Shown: positions 9,487-19,411, counted from the first letter of the stretch. The stretch: DNA of 64,000 bases from Microcoleus vaginatus PCC 9802 (GCA_022701275.1 CP031740.1:1499001-1563000); one strand, 5' to 3'. The notes: generated from the letters alone by a model not told the origin. A program made the numbers and translations.

Positions 9487-12400
9487 CTATATCTCAATTG
9501 GTATTGATAAATTTACTGCAAAACTCGCTATTTTACAGGGTGATATTCTGAAACTTCTCCCATCGTCTGACTTCTGGGGCAACTTTATGGGTTGTTCTAA
9601 TAAATCGACAGGCTGACTAATCGCCAAACCCAAATCGCTCTTTAATTCCAACTTCGCCTCTTCACCGTGACACTCGTAACACCGCAAAATCCACACATTA
9701 GAATCGTCTTCCGATTGTTTGAAAGCCATCAGCACTAAATTTTCGGCGGACAAATCCAAAAACTTGCCAACTGCGGGCAGAGTCTTGTGGCCATTTTCCT
9801 CTAACTTGGGTAACACCTTTACTAGCAGTGGTAAATTCAACTCGTACCCCTGTCGAACAGTACCTGCATCCTGCCAATTTCCGCTGTGGGGATAGACGGC
9901 ACAAGTAAATTCGGAAACTCCTACATCTGCTTGTTCATCCGGCCAAGTCGAACCCCGAAGCAAAGTTAGCCGAATTTGATTTGGTTGAAGGTCGCAACCG
10001 TATTTGCAATCATTGAGCAAACTGACTCCAAAACCGTCATTGCTGATATCAGTCCAGCGCAAAATCGGCACTTCCCATTTTGCTTTTTCGGCGGGTGTTT
10101 GTGGCTTAGTTGTGCGAGCGATCGCACCACCGGGAATTTCGCAAGTTGCAAAATCTGCTTCTACATTTAACCCAAAAGCTGCTTTTACTAAAACGTGCTT
10201 TTCTTGCCAATCTGCCACTGTCTTGATTTTCAGCAGCGGCGAACCTATTTCTACTATATAATCTTGGCAAAACTCCGATTTGCCAATTTGTCGGACTACG
10301 CGCAAACTCTGCCGTATTTCTCCCTGTGCTATCCAGGAAATATCTTTGAGTGTCGGGGCGGGTAGTTGATGTTTTTCATAGTTTGGGTCTATGTTCCAAG
10401 CATCCCAATATTGACCACTGTCTTGAAATGCTTGCAGTTGATTCCCGCCTGCTGCATTCAAGACTTCTCGGTTATTTACTTTATCCCAAATGCTGGATAA
10501 ATCCCCGGTTTTTCCGTCTACTGTTGCCCGAATAAATTCATTTTCTAATACCATTTCTGGGGCTACAAAAGGCGTTTCTTGACTAACTGTGTTTTTTTGT
10601 GCTATACCGTCTGTAAGTTTTGATAACTCTGTCTTTTTTTCAGTTTCTGGACTCGCGGACGCATTATCCACAGTTTGAGCGTCTTCGCGACACAGCCAAA
10701 ACACCTGGTAGCCAACGGCGGGGAGATTATTTGCCCAAAATAACAGTGTAGATTGCGATTCGAGTCGATCGCCCCTGACAATCTGCGAAGCCAATCGCCG
10801 TCGGGAAAAATCGTAAATTTGCCAAGCTGAGTCAGCGGAATCGGGAAGCGGTACGGCGACAACCTCAGAGCGCGGCCAATTGAGGGTATTGAAAATCAAA
10901 ATCGGTTGAGCGTCGGGCTGCGGGGGATTCGGCAGAGAAATTTGAGCCGAGATTGCATCCAAAGATTTTACCAGGATTTCGCGACAAGTGCGATCGACCT
11001 CGGCAAAGGCTATATTAGCATCCGCGTAAACTTGGGCGATCGCAGAACCGGGCAAAATATCGTGAAACTGGTTAAACAAAATTTGTTTCCAAGCTGATTC
11101 TAATTCTGATTTCGGATAAACCGCACCAGTACAAATCGTTGCCAGCGAAGACAGCAACTCCGCTTGGTAGAGCAATTCTTCGCAGCGGCGGTTTTGGCGT
11201 TTTTGGTCGGCGCGAGTCGTGTAGCAACCCCGGTGGAATTCTAAATAAAGTTCGTCTTTCCAAACGGGGAGAGTGCGAGGAATAGTTTTGAGTTGTGAGA
11301 TGGGAGGATTTGCATCCGAAATCGCCGACAAGTTTGAAAATTCTAGCGCCCCCAAATTCCCGACAGTTTCGGCAACGAGCAAATTCTCCTGATTGTCCGA
11401 TTCTGGAACATCACTTTCGGGCCTAGTTGCCGAAATTGCCGACAAGTTTGAAAATTCTAGCGCCCCCAAATTCCCGACGCTTTCGGCAACTTGTAAATTC
11501 TCCTGATTTTCCGATTCTGAAACATCACTTCCATCGGAACTTTCCGCAACTTCAGGTAAAAACTGACTCTCAATCCAAGACAAATAATCAACCGCTTTCG
11601 CAAACTCCAACCTTGGGAAAAAAGGCGACATTTTCCAGCGTTTCGCCACCTCCAACATATCACGAGTCGGGCCACCGCCGTGGTCGCCAACCCCAGGCAA
11701 CCAAAGAGCATCTTGCAAACCAGTCTTAACTTGCCAGTCAAAAGCATGACTTGCCATTTTCACAGATTCTATGGCTTCACCAATTGGAGCAGACATCATG
11801 CTAAATATTTTAGTACCGTCCAACCCTTCCCACCAAAACACACCGTGGGGAAATTCCGTTGTATCATTCCAACGCAACTTTTGCGTCACAAAATAATCAA
11901 CTCCACCTTGCCGCAAAATCTGAGGTAATTGCCACCCAAAACCGAAAGTATCCGGTAGCCAAGCTACCCGCATCAATTGCCCAAATTTTTCTTTTGCGTA
12001 ACGCTGTCCGTAAAAAACTTGTCGCACCATTGATTCAGCGGAAATCAAGTTTAAATCCGGTTCTACCCACATCCCGCCGACAACTTCCCAGCAACCCGCC
12101 GCCACCTGTTTTTTAATCGCAGCAAATAAGTCCGGCCGATGTTCTTCCATCCAAGCATAAAGCGCCGGAGTTGAATGGCAGAAAATTAAATCGGGAAATT
12201 CTGATTGCAGTTTCAATACCGACTCAAAAGTTCGTTCTGCCGCTTCCCAAGTTTCCGGGACAGGCCACAGCCAAGCTAAGTCTAAATGAGCGTGACCCAC
12301 CAAATAGATTTTACCTGTATATATAGATGTCAGCTCGCCGCTTTCTCCTATATATATAGATGTAGTGTTGCCGTTTTCTCCAACCTCAAAAACCTCCTCT

Positions 12401-13209
12401 CTTCTTCTTTCCTCTGTGTCCCGAGCTTCCTGTGCGGTTTCATCCTTGAAACCAGGTTGAAAAGTCCGCAGATATTCCAGTAAATGTTGCCGCAAAACAG
12501 ACAGCGAGCGATCGAACTTTTCGCGATCGCACACCGCCGACCAATCAATCAAACCCATCGCCAAATCAATCTCAGATTTCAGCGTTTCCCCCTTGACAAA
12601 CATGGGGCGATTTGCTATTGTTTCGGTGGAGAGGTATTGGGAATTTAAATTTTCTAAATTTTGAGTTAGCGAATTTTGCAAAATATCTAATTCGGCAGCC
12701 ACAAAACCCGGATCAAAACAAGAAGAGTCAGCAGCTTCGTACAAACAAATCGATCGCACTAAAGCACCGTTATCGTGACCCGGACTTACCAACCGCAAAA
12801 TAACTAAAAATTCATCTCCGGGATTTGCCGACGAACTCAACAAAACTCGATCGGCAAAATCAAATAAATCTCCCTGTCCGACTAACTCGCCGTTCACAAA
12901 AATTTGAGCATCTTCTGCCCACCAAGTCAAGCCCAGTAGCAACCGCAAACCAACGACAGGATAGCCGTGCAAATTGTCAGGAATTACAAATTGCTGGCCC
13001 AAATACAAAACTTGCTTCCCAGACGGCCAAGCAATATGTCCTTTGCTGTTAAGTTCAGCAACAGGGCTGTTACAAATATTTACCGAAGAGACAGCCGAGT
13101 CAGAATCGCAGTACCTCCAACCAGACTGAACCTCCACTTGACTGAGGCGGCGCAACTTTTCGACAGTGGCAGAAATATTGTTGCTAGCAGGTGACACAGA
13201 AGCGCTCAT
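9487..13209 (-). CDS. Glycoside hydrolase family 38 alpha-mannosidase, enlarged
   Basis: A 1240-residue GH38 alpha-mannosidase that hydrolyses alpha-linked mannose. Zinc ligands are visible in GHAHLDLAWLW (about 303-313), the nucleophile Asp in WLPDTFGFG (about 417), and GVGDHGGGPT (about 500) lies at the active site. The C-terminal half holds the beta-sandwich domains typical of the family. It is about 200 residues longer than usual bacterial members. Two insertions explain part of this: a segment rich in Glu/Arg (about 257-290) that overlaps a dispersed genomic repeat at 12386-12440, and two copies of a 38-residue unit (about 559-635) containing VGNLGALEFSNLSAIS. No signal peptide is evident. 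The start at ATG 13209 is the first in frame. Confidence 0.9.
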   Translation of the reverse strand: MSASVSPASNNISATVEKLRRLSQVEVQSGWRYCDSDSAVSSVNICNSPVAELNSKGHIAWPSGKQVLYLGQQFVIPDNLHGYPVVGLRLLLGLTWWAEDAQIFVNGELVGQGDLFDFADRVLLSSSANPGDEFLVILRLVSPGHDNGALVRSICLYEAADSSCFDPGFVAAELDILQNSLTQNLENLNSQYLSTETIANRPMFVKGETLKSEIDLAMGLIDWSAVCDREKFDRSLSVLRQHLLEYLRTFQPGFKDETAQEARDTEERRREEVFEVGENGNTTSIYIGESGELTSIYTGKIYLVGHAHLDLAWLWPVPETWEAAERTFESVLKLQSEFPDLIFCHSTPALYAWMEEHRPDLFAAIKKQVAAGCWEVVGGMWVEPDLNLISAESMVRQVFYGQRYAKEKFGQLMRVAWLPDTFGFGWQLPQILRQGGVDYFVTQKLRWNDTTEFPHGVFWWEGLDGTKIFSMMSAPIGEAIESVKMASHAFDWQVKTGLQDALWLPGVGDHGGGPTRDMLEVAKRWKMSPFFPRLEFAKAVDYLSWIESQFLPEVAESSDGSDVSESENQENLQVAESVGNLGALEFSNLSAISATRPESDVPESDNQENLLVAETVGNLGALEFSNLSAISDANPPISQLKTIPRTLPVWKDELYLEFHRGCYTTRADQKRQNRRCEELLYQAELLSSLATICTGAVYPKSELESAWKQILFNQFHDILPGSAIAQVYADANIAFAEVDRTCREILVKSLDAISAQISLPNPPQPDAQPILIFNTLNWPRSEVVAVPLPDSADSAWQIYDFSRRRLASQIVRGDRLESQSTLLFWANNLPAVGYQVFWLCREDAQTVDNASASPETEKKTELSKLTDGIAQKNTVSQETPFVAPEMVLENEFIRATVDGKTGDLSSIWDKVNNREVLNAAGGNQLQAFQDSGQYWDAWNIDPNYEKHQLPAPTLKDISWIAQGEIRQSLRVVRQIGKSEFCQDYIVEIGSPLLKIKTVADWQEKHVLVKAAFGLNVEADFATCEIPGGAIARTTKPQTPAEKAKWEVPILRWTDISNDGFGVSLLNDCKYGCDLQPNQIRLTLLRGSTWPDEQADVGVSEFTCAVYPHSGNWQDAGTVRQGYELNLPLLVKVLPKLEENGHKTLPAVGKFLDLSAENLVLMAFKQSEDDSNVWILRCYECHGEEAKLELKSDLGLAISQPVDLLEQPIKLPQKSDDGRSFRISPCKIASFAVNLSIPIEI
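11318..11531. repeat. 114-bp in-frame tandem duplication inside the mannosidase
   Basis: 11318-11417 and 11432-11531 are near-identical over about 100 bases with a period of 114 bases (38 codons), so the reading frame is kept. Confidence 0.85.
12386..12440. repeat. Dispersed CCTCTGCG-type repeat inside the mannosidase frame
   Basis: The stretch with CTCTTCTTCTTTCCTCTGTG followed by CTGTGCGGTTTCAT matches the intergenic repeat seen at 3946-3998, 23769-23816 and 25467-25520, but here it is read through as protein (opposite strand, rich in Glu and Arg). Confidence 0.6.
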
Positions 13210-13391
13210 ATTTCGCTAAAATAGGAATTGTGTATTAATCAAAGATCGGATTGAACCGCGAAGACGCAAAGGACGCGAAGAAATAAAGGTTTCAGAGGGT
13301 TTGAAGCTGCGATTAAGATCTCGCTTTGATTTTACAGCAATATTTCGCAATGCCGACGCGAATCAAAAATCTGAATTCAATAATAAAACTT

Positions 13392-15362
13392 ATGTCTAAC
13401 GGTTACTACGGCCCCTACCAAAGCCGACTATTAAATTTTATATCCAAACAGTCCCGCCAAGTCGCTGACAATTGCGATCGAACTTGGCGTCACATTAAAG
13501 AAGCAACTCTCACCGCCACCCAAATTCTGCTTTATCCAGCTTATTTGCTGGTGCAAAGTTCCCGCCTGCTAGGCCGACAGTTGCGGGAATCCAGCCAAAA
13601 AGTAGATTTACCTGAACTACAAGAATTTGTTGGGGACGAAAATCCCGATGGGCAACAAAATTGGTATCAGGGGGAAATTTCCGAGGAAAGTTCGATCGCC
13701 GAAATTTTGCACCTCGCCGAAAATTTACTAAACTCGTCGCAAACCGCGAAAACTTTAGCCACCTTCCCGCTGTTAATTAATCAGGGAAATACTGCTAACA
13801 ATTTACATCCGGCAATCAATTTTAGCGGACAAATTACAAAGCATCAAACCACTTCCGTCTTAGAACTCCCGCTTGCTAAAACTGGATTAAAACCGCAACC
13901 GAAAGTTGAGGGAATTGCCAGTTTTATCCCAGCCCGCACTTTAGTATTAGTGGGAAGAGAAAATCAGATTTTAGATATTTTGACACCCCAACAGCAGGAA
14001 CTGCTGGAAGGTCGCATAACTTGGGAAGTAGCAAACTGCGGGCCCGAACGGCGGGAAATTACCCAAAAAGAATTAAAATTTAATCTCGGTTTGGAGTCGG
14101 CTGCCAAAAAAGCGCAGTTGCCACCGGTGCGTCGTTTTTGGGAATTGATGGCATGGCTTCAGACGAGTCCGGTTGCTCTGAAAAGAAATCAGTTTGGAGA
14201 ATCAATCCTCGCAGTTAAAAAATCGATCGACCGCAATTCAATCTTAGTTCAAAAAGCCCGCGCCCAGATCGAAGCAAAAACCGCACAGCAGTCAATTGCG
14301 GCATCGAATTTGATCGACCACAATACCCCAAAATTAGAAACTAATTTTAACAGCAAGTTCGATCGACCCCCTACTCCTCTCTCCTTTGTTACATTACTCG
14401 ATCGCGCCGCCGTCAACCTGGAAGAATTTACCCTACCGCCATCGGTAAAAACAATCGCCGCACCCCCAGAAAACTCAGGAGTAAAAATTGACACATCCGG
14501 CACCGAAACCAATTTAGATTTTTCCGCCCGCGACATCCTCGAAAAATATGCTCGAAACATCGAACAAGTCATTTGGTCGTCAGTAGACCACCTTTTGGGC
14601 AAAGAAACGGCTGCCAGTAATAATACGGAGAAATCAGTCGCAATTCAGTATTATTTGAAACAGCGACAAGAACAAGAAAACCCACAAAATAGCCCAGAGG
14701 TCGATCGACCGTGGCTGAACTGGCAAGACTTATTCGGGGAAGCAGCACCGCAGCATTTAATCGACGAAAGTTCCGAACCCCAGGCAGCAGCTCAAAGCAG
14801 CGCCAAAGTCAAGGAGAAAATAGCAGAATTAGGAGAATTGGCAGAAGGTCGATCGACCGCAGTCTCAATATCCCCTTACCCGGAAGCACTTCACAGCCTG
14901 CTGGGGCAGCTAAAACAAAGCTTGCTGACAAAAAGCTCAAAAAGTCAACCCCAAACAGCATCTGATTTATCTGATTTAGCAGTTACTCAAAAAAATAGCT
15001 CTGCACTCGCAGCAGAATCAACCCCAGGGCGCGCGCCGGAAACCCAAGTGCCAAAAAACACAAACCCGAACACCGCACAAAACAACCAATCCCCAGCAGC
15101 AATCACCGCGCAAACTAGCAGATACACCGCCGCAACCCCCCCCACAGCCGAACCCAAAAATCCCAGCGCAGGCGTCTTACCGGAGGGCGAATACTTAGAA
15201 ACAAAAGCAGAATCGATGGGATACATTAAGCACCCGCTAGAACAAGTGCTCGAATGGCTCGATCGAGTTATGCTGCGGCTAGAAAACATCGCCGAGCAAC
15301 TCTGGAATTGGGCAAAAATCAACTTGCCAAAAATCCTCAAAAGCAAAGATAAAATTGACTAA
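13392..15362 (+). CDS. Conserved cyanobacterial protein of unknown function
   Basis: No known family recognised. The frame is open from a TTG at 13326; ATG codons at 13350 and 13392 are both possible, and 13392 (MSNGYYGPYQSRLLNF) is preferred because the conserved-looking part begins there. The N-terminal 80 residues are amphipathic and basic (SRQVADNCDRTWRHIKEA, then LLYPAYLLVQSSRLLG, a possible membrane-associated helix). The middle contains a compact segment (ARTLVLVGRENQILDILTP). The remaining half is low-complexity and Gln/Ser/Ala-rich, then a conserved-looking end (GYIKHPLEQVLEWLDRVMLR) that forms an amphipathic helix. It precedes psbI by 78 bases. It could be a thylakoid or cell-envelope scaffold, but that is speculation. 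Confidence 0.65.
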   Translation: MSNGYYGPYQSRLLNFISKQSRQVADNCDRTWRHIKEATLTATQILLYPAYLLVQSSRLLGRQLRESSQKVDLPELQEFVGDENPDGQQNWYQGEISEESSIAEILHLAENLLNSSQTAKTLATFPLLINQGNTANNLHPAINFSGQITKHQTTSVLELPLAKTGLKPQPKVEGIASFIPARTLVLVGRENQILDILTPQQQELLEGRITWEVANCGPERREITQKELKFNLGLESAAKKAQLPPVRRFWELMAWLQTSPVALKRNQFGESILAVKKSIDRNSILVQKARAQIEAKTAQQSIAASNLIDHNTPKLETNFNSKFDRPPTPLSFVTLLDRAAVNLEEFTLPPSVKTIAAPPENSGVKIDTSGTETNLDFSARDILEKYARNIEQVIWSSVDHLLGKETAASNNTEKSVAIQYYLKQRQEQENPQNSPEVDRPWLNWQDLFGEAAPQHLIDESSEPQAAAQSSAKVKEKIAELGELAEGRSTAVSISPYPEALHSLLGQLKQSLLTKSSKSQPQTASDLSDLAVTQKNSSALAAESTPGRAPETQVPKNTNPNTAQNNQSPAAITAQTSRYTAATPPTAEPKNPSAGVLPEGEYLETKAESMGYIKHPLEQVLEWLDRVMLRLENIAEQLWNWAKINLPKILKSKDKID

Positions 15363-15440
15363 TCTTTAGCTTATGATAAAAAAGTTGCTGCAACAGCAGC
15401 AAATCAGCTCAGTATTATGCCATCTTTGGAGACTCCCACA

Positions 15441-15557
15441 GTGCTAACCCTCAAAATCGTAGTTAATGTAGTTGTTTTATTTTTTGTTTCCCTGTTCATA
15501 TTTGGATTTTTGTCCAATGACCCAGCCCGGAACCCCAACCGCAGAGACATGGAATAA
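15441..15557 (+). CDS. psbI: Photosystem II reaction centre protein PsbI
   Basis: A 38-residue single-span protein that sits beside the D1 subunit in the photosystem II core in the thylakoid membrane. The translation starts [19 protein letters not shown] and continues [19 protein letters not shown], the standard PsbI layout: a one-helix membrane span followed by the conserved SNDPxRNPxRRD tail. It starts at GTG with GGAG at 15428-15431, nine bases upstream. Normal length for the family. A GGCTGGGG/CCCCAGCC stem (15577-15609) lies just downstream, but no T-run follows it. Confidence 0.93.
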   Translation: MLTLKIVVNVVVLFFVSLFIFGFLSNDPARNPNRRDME

Positions 15558-15647
15558 ACAAGTTATCCCGCCCGGTGGCTGGGGAGTACGCCACCGCAGC
15601 CCCCCAGCCAGCCTGCAAACTCGCAAAAATTAGTCAAAAAAAACTTG

Positions 15648-15668
15648 ACCTCGCACCAGCAGCGAGGT
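15648..15668. other. Small stem-loop downstream of psbI
   Basis: ACCTCGC and GCGAGGT pair as a 7-bp stem around a 7-base loop. It may stabilise the psbI transcript end; no T-run, so not called a terminator. Confidence 0.35.
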
Positions 15669-15851
15669 TATCTTGTGGCGGAAGCAAGTTCTGAAAGCAG
15701 CCATATTCCGGCGCGCCAAAGCCACTGCAAATTTTAGATGTCAGATTAATGTCTAAACAGTTGCCTTTTAGATGCAAAAATTTTCAATAATTTGCACCCT
15801 ATAAAATCTAAAATCTAAAATCTAAAATCGGATGACTTACCTGTTGTAACT

Positions 15852-18383
15852 ATGCCCTATCCGGTACCGCCGCCAGAACCCCCTGGCATCATCTACATCG
15901 CAAAGCCAAAAAAAGTCGCCCTCACTGTCGCGGCCGGCGATGGAGACACCCGCAGCAACCCCGCAGAAATACCGGAACCAAGCCCAGATATTGTTGAGCC
16001 AGAACCCACACCAGCCCCAGCAGAACCAGCAGCCACACTCCTCGGCACTACCCCAGCCACCGACCAGCCTCCAGAAATCGCCGACCCCCTAGCTGCCGTG
16101 GAAAGCGGCGAGGCAGTGGTGGGATTTCAGCGTCGGCCTCCTGTGGGAGAACCCGAAACTGCGGAAACTCCGAAAGATTCCTCGTTTACTGCTTACCAAT
16201 TGGGTTCGGTAGAAAATGCCGTTGCCATTCGCAATCGAAAACGAACCGCAGAGGCGCAGAAACAACAGGAGAGGAATGTTGTCGGAAAGCCGGAAAGTTG
16301 GTATCAGGCCCAAGGTCGGCAGTTAGAAGATAACTCTCCCGTACCTGCGGAGATTCCCGTTCCCGAACCCGCGCCGGAACCAGCACCCAGCGGGCAACAG
16401 CAGTTCGACATTCCCACACCAGGAACTGCCCCCGCACCCAGAACACCCGCTGCGCCGACACCGAAGCCTAAACCAGCCACCCCGCCGGGAGTCCGCACCG
16501 CCCCTTCTCAGCGTACGGTTCCTTTTCCGGTGACTCCGGCCGATACTATTGAAGTTAAGGCGGACAGCCAAGAATTCGACGACAAGCAGCAAATTGTCAC
16601 GGCGGTTGGTAATGTCGTTGTGCGGTTCCGGCAAACTGTGATTGATGCCGATCGAGCGATCGTCAACTTAGTAACCCGCCAAGTGGTAGCATCCGGCAAT
16701 GTCGCCTATACCCGCGGCCAACAAGTAGTGCGCGGCCAGCGGATGGAGTTCAATCTCGGCCTCAACGCCGGCGCAGTCGAACAAGCAAGCGGCGAAATAT
16801 TCCTGCCCGCCGCAGGTAGCGAATTGACCCCCACACTGCCGACAGATATCAGTGCCGGGACGATTCTTGAACAGCCGCTGAGCGATCGAATTACCAGCCA
16901 GCAGCCCCTGCGCGGAGTCAAATCCCCCGGCGCTGCTACAGTGACTATCGGCGGCGGCGGACAGCTAGCAGCCCCCCAAGTGACCGGTGCCGTCAACCGC
17001 GTCCGCTTTGAAGCAGAACGCATCGAACTGCTGCCAGACGGCGCGAGGGTAGCAACCAACATTCGGCTTACTAACGACCCGTTTTCCCCGCCGGAATTTG
17101 AATACAGGGCCCGGAGGGCGACGATTAGAAGGATTTCGCCCACGGCAGAGGAATTAGTCACCACTAAACCTCGCTTGGTGTTCGACAACCGGGTGAAAAT
17201 ACCCGTGTATCCCCGCCGGCAAGTGTTTGACAGCCGGCAGCAGAGCGGCCCGTGTTTGACTTTTGGTTACGACGCGGGCGATCGCGGCGGTTTGTTCGCC
17301 GAGTGCGGTTTTGAGGTGTTGCAAAACGGGCCGGTGCGGCTAACTCTGACGCCCCAAATTTACCTGCAGCGGATTGTGGCAAAGCACGGCGGTAATCCGT
17401 TTTTTCCCGATAGCTACGGGCTCAGAGCGAGGTTGGGCGCTAGTCTGGGCCCGCGCACCAGGCTCGACGGCTCGGCAATATTTCTGAGTTTTGAAAATTT
17501 CCCGAATTTGCCCGAAGAAAGCTTTCGGGGCAATTTGCGCCTGCGGCAGTTGATCGGAACTCACACTCTGGCAGCAGAATACAGTTATCGCGATCGGCTG
17601 TTTAACGGTTCTCTGGGCTATCAAACTGTGCAGAGCAGTCTCGGGGCAGTCCTCACTTCCCCAGTTATCCAACTCGGAGGCACTGGCATCAATCTCAGCT
17701 ACCAAGCTGGGTATCAATTTATCAATGCTGACACCGATCGAGCAGACTTGCTCGAACCAGTGCGGGAAAACAACCGCGTCGATCTGGGTCGTTCCCAAGT
17801 TAGCTTCGCCTTGAGCCGCGGCTTCAACCTGTGGGAGGGCGAACCGCTGCCCCGCACTCCCACCCAAGGTTTGAGGTATACGCGGACGCCGGTGGTTCCT
17901 TTCTTGCAACTGGCCTTGGGGCTGCGGGGAGTTGGCACTTATTACAGCAGCGGCGATCGACAAAATTCGCTCGCTGGCAGCGTCGGCATTCAAGGGCAGT
18001 TCGGTCATTTCTCCCGCCCTTTCCTCGATTACACTGGGTTTAACGTGACTTATACCCAGGTGGGGCGCGACGGTATCTCGCCGTTTTTATTCGATCGCTT
18101 AGTAGATTTGAGAGTCCTGTCTTTTGGACTTGTCCAGCAAGTTTACGGAGGCTTTCGAGTTGGATTTCAAAGTGCTATTAATTTAGAAAGCGGGGAAACA
18201 ATCAGTACGAATTACACTTTAGAATACAGTCGCCGCAGCTACGCAATCATTTTGCGTTTTAATCCTGAGCGTCAAGTTGGCAGCCTGACTTTTAGAATTA
18301 GCGACTTCAACTGGAATGGGACTCCCCAACCTTTTTCGGGGGACGCGCGAACTGTAGAAGGAGGCGTGCGTTTATCCGATTAA
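15852..18383 (+). CDS. DUF3769 / LptD-OstA-like outer membrane protein
   Basis: An 843-residue protein with three parts. Residues 1-225 are Pro/Ala/Glu-rich (PEPAPEPAPSGQQ, APTPKPKPATPPG), a periplasm-spanning type linker. Residues about 230-330 are an LptA/OstA-like beta-jellyroll (EVKADSQEFDDKQQIVTAVG, then NVVVRFRQTVIDADRAIVNL) of the kind that carries lipopolysaccharide. The last 370 residues are a DUF3769 beta-barrel with alternating strands ending SLTFRISDFNW. In cyanobacteria such proteins take the place of LptD for LPS delivery to the outer membrane. No clear signal peptide is seen at the chosen ATG, so the true start could lie upstream; the upstream DNA is repeat-rich and stops intervene. 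Monocistronic. Confidence 0.8.
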   Translation: MPYPVPPPEPPGIIYIAKPKKVALTVAAGDGDTRSNPAEIPEPSPDIVEPEPTPAPAEPAATLLGTTPATDQPPEIADPLAAVESGEAVVGFQRRPPVGEPETAETPKDSSFTAYQLGSVENAVAIRNRKRTAEAQKQQERNVVGKPESWYQAQGRQLEDNSPVPAEIPVPEPAPEPAPSGQQQFDIPTPGTAPAPRTPAAPTPKPKPATPPGVRTAPSQRTVPFPVTPADTIEVKADSQEFDDKQQIVTAVGNVVVRFRQTVIDADRAIVNLVTRQVVASGNVAYTRGQQVVRGQRMEFNLGLNAGAVEQASGEIFLPAAGSELTPTLPTDISAGTILEQPLSDRITSQQPLRGVKSPGAATVTIGGGGQLAAPQVTGAVNRVRFEAERIELLPDGARVATNIRLTNDPFSPPEFEYRARRATIRRISPTAEELVTTKPRLVFDNRVKIPVYPRRQVFDSRQQSGPCLTFGYDAGDRGGLFAECGFEVLQNGPVRLTLTPQIYLQRIVAKHGGNPFFPDSYGLRARLGASLGPRTRLDGSAIFLSFENFPNLPEESFRGNLRLRQLIGTHTLAAEYSYRDRLFNGSLGYQTVQSSLGAVLTSPVIQLGGTGINLSYQAGYQFINADTDRADLLEPVRENNRVDLGRSQVSFALSRGFNLWEGEPLPRTPTQGLRYTRTPVVPFLQLALGLRGVGTYYSSGDRQNSLAGSVGIQGQFGHFSRPFLDYTGFNVTYTQVGRDGISPFLFDRLVDLRVLSFGLVQQVYGGFRVGFQSAINLESGETISTNYTLEYSRRSYAIILRFNPERQVGSLTFRISDFNWNGTPQPFSGDARTVEGGVRLSD

Positions 18384-18535
18384 TTCAATTGGAAATTGAA
18401 AATTGGGAATTGGAAATTGGGAATTCCAAATTGGATAATGGATAATGGATAATGGGTAATCGGTAGTTGGTAATTGGTAATTCTTCCTTCTATCCCTTAC
18501 ATCCATTAAATCCCGTACACTGCTTCGTTGCCGAA

Positions 18536-18588
18536 CTTCTTCCCTCTTCCCTCTTCCCTCTTCCCTCTTCCTTCTTCCTTCTTCCTTC
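18536..18588. repeat. Heptanucleotide tandem repeat (TTCCCTC/TTCCTTC)
   Basis: Seven consecutive 7-base units TTCCCTC then TTCCTTC. A short tandemly repeated repetitive (STRR) array of the kind typical for filamentous cyanobacteria. Open reading extends through it but is not thought to be translated. Confidence 0.85.
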
Positions 18589-18611
18589 AACATCCCAATT
18601 CCCAAGTTCCC

Positions 18612-19283
18612 ATGACAGAAGTGACGGCAATATCTGCACAAGCAGCGGCTCTGCTGGTTCACTACGGTTTTGACCTAGGTGGCAAAAAAGCCGAGAAATT
18701 GGCGGGTGAATGGCTGACCAAGTATCCCGGCTATTGGCTGCGTTTAGCAGTGGTTGAAGCGCTTTATCAAGGGCGCTACAAGGCTGTTTCTGTGGGACAG
18801 CTATTGAGTATGTGGCATCGGATAGGTCAACCTCTCTATCATTTCAATCGCGAGTTTGAACGCTTGGTCTGCAATAATTTTCCTCAAAACTTAAACTGGG
18901 AAAGTGCTGCTCAACTACCACCGGAAGATATAGTTTTATCGAACCCGGAATCGGAAGTAACTGTCGCAGAGTTAGATTTGCGTGGGCCGTCAGAGGCGCA
19001 ACTTGATGTGGCGCTTCATGCAGAAGTCCCAAACACAGAGGCAGAGGAAACAGGAAAATTACCTGCAGGCGACGATCGCACAAAAGAAAATACAGAATTT
19101 GTAGTATATGAAGATGTGGCTGTTACCGCCCTCGCCGATCGAGCCGAAGCTGAGCACAAATTAGCGGACAAACCTGTTGCCAAATCATTTCCAGTTGTCA
19201 AACACACTGATTTTCATACCAAGTTAAAAGCGATTGCCCGAGAAGGCAGAAGAAAGAAGGGAGAAAGCAGAAATAGGGTGTAA
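18612..19283 (+). CDS. Cyanobacterial protein of unknown function
   Basis: Not recognised. The frame extends upstream through the TTCCCTC tandem repeat, but the sensible start is ATG 18612 (MTEVTAISAQAAALLVHYGF), giving 223 residues. The first 100 residues look folded and conserved (LAGEWLTKYPGYWLRLAVVE, VSVGQLLSMWHRIGQPLYHF, FERLVCNNFPQNLNW), with many aromatic residues. The remainder is acidic and disordered, ending in a strongly basic tail (REGRRKKGESRNRV). It lies 228 bases after the DUF3769 gene in the same direction and may be expressed separately, given the repeats between them. Confidence 0.65.
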   Translation: MTEVTAISAQAAALLVHYGFDLGGKKAEKLAGEWLTKYPGYWLRLAVVEALYQGRYKAVSVGQLLSMWHRIGQPLYHFNREFERLVCNNFPQNLNWESAAQLPPEDIVLSNPESEVTVAELDLRGPSEAQLDVALHAEVPNTEAEETGKLPAGDDRTKENTEFVVYEDVAVTALADRAEAEHKLADKPVAKSFPVVKHTDFHTKLKAIAREGRRKKGESRNRV

Positions 19284-19411
19284 TACCCTTTTCGATTGTC
19301 GATTAAAGAATTAGGAATGACTGATGAAGATCGTGATTTGGATCTGCCTACAGTTGCCTTTTTTTTGTGAATTGGTGTAATGGTTGGGAATTACATAGTT
19401 GTTTGTGAGAG

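Noticed and set aside
18536..18588. CRISPR array
   Set aside because: Units are 7 bases with no spacers; it is a tandem heptamer array. No cas gene is present.
18528..18611. Upstream extension of the 18612 gene through the TTCCCTC array
   Set aside because: It would encode only Phe-Pro-Leu-Ser repeats from the tandem DNA; ATG 18612 begins the protein-like sequence.
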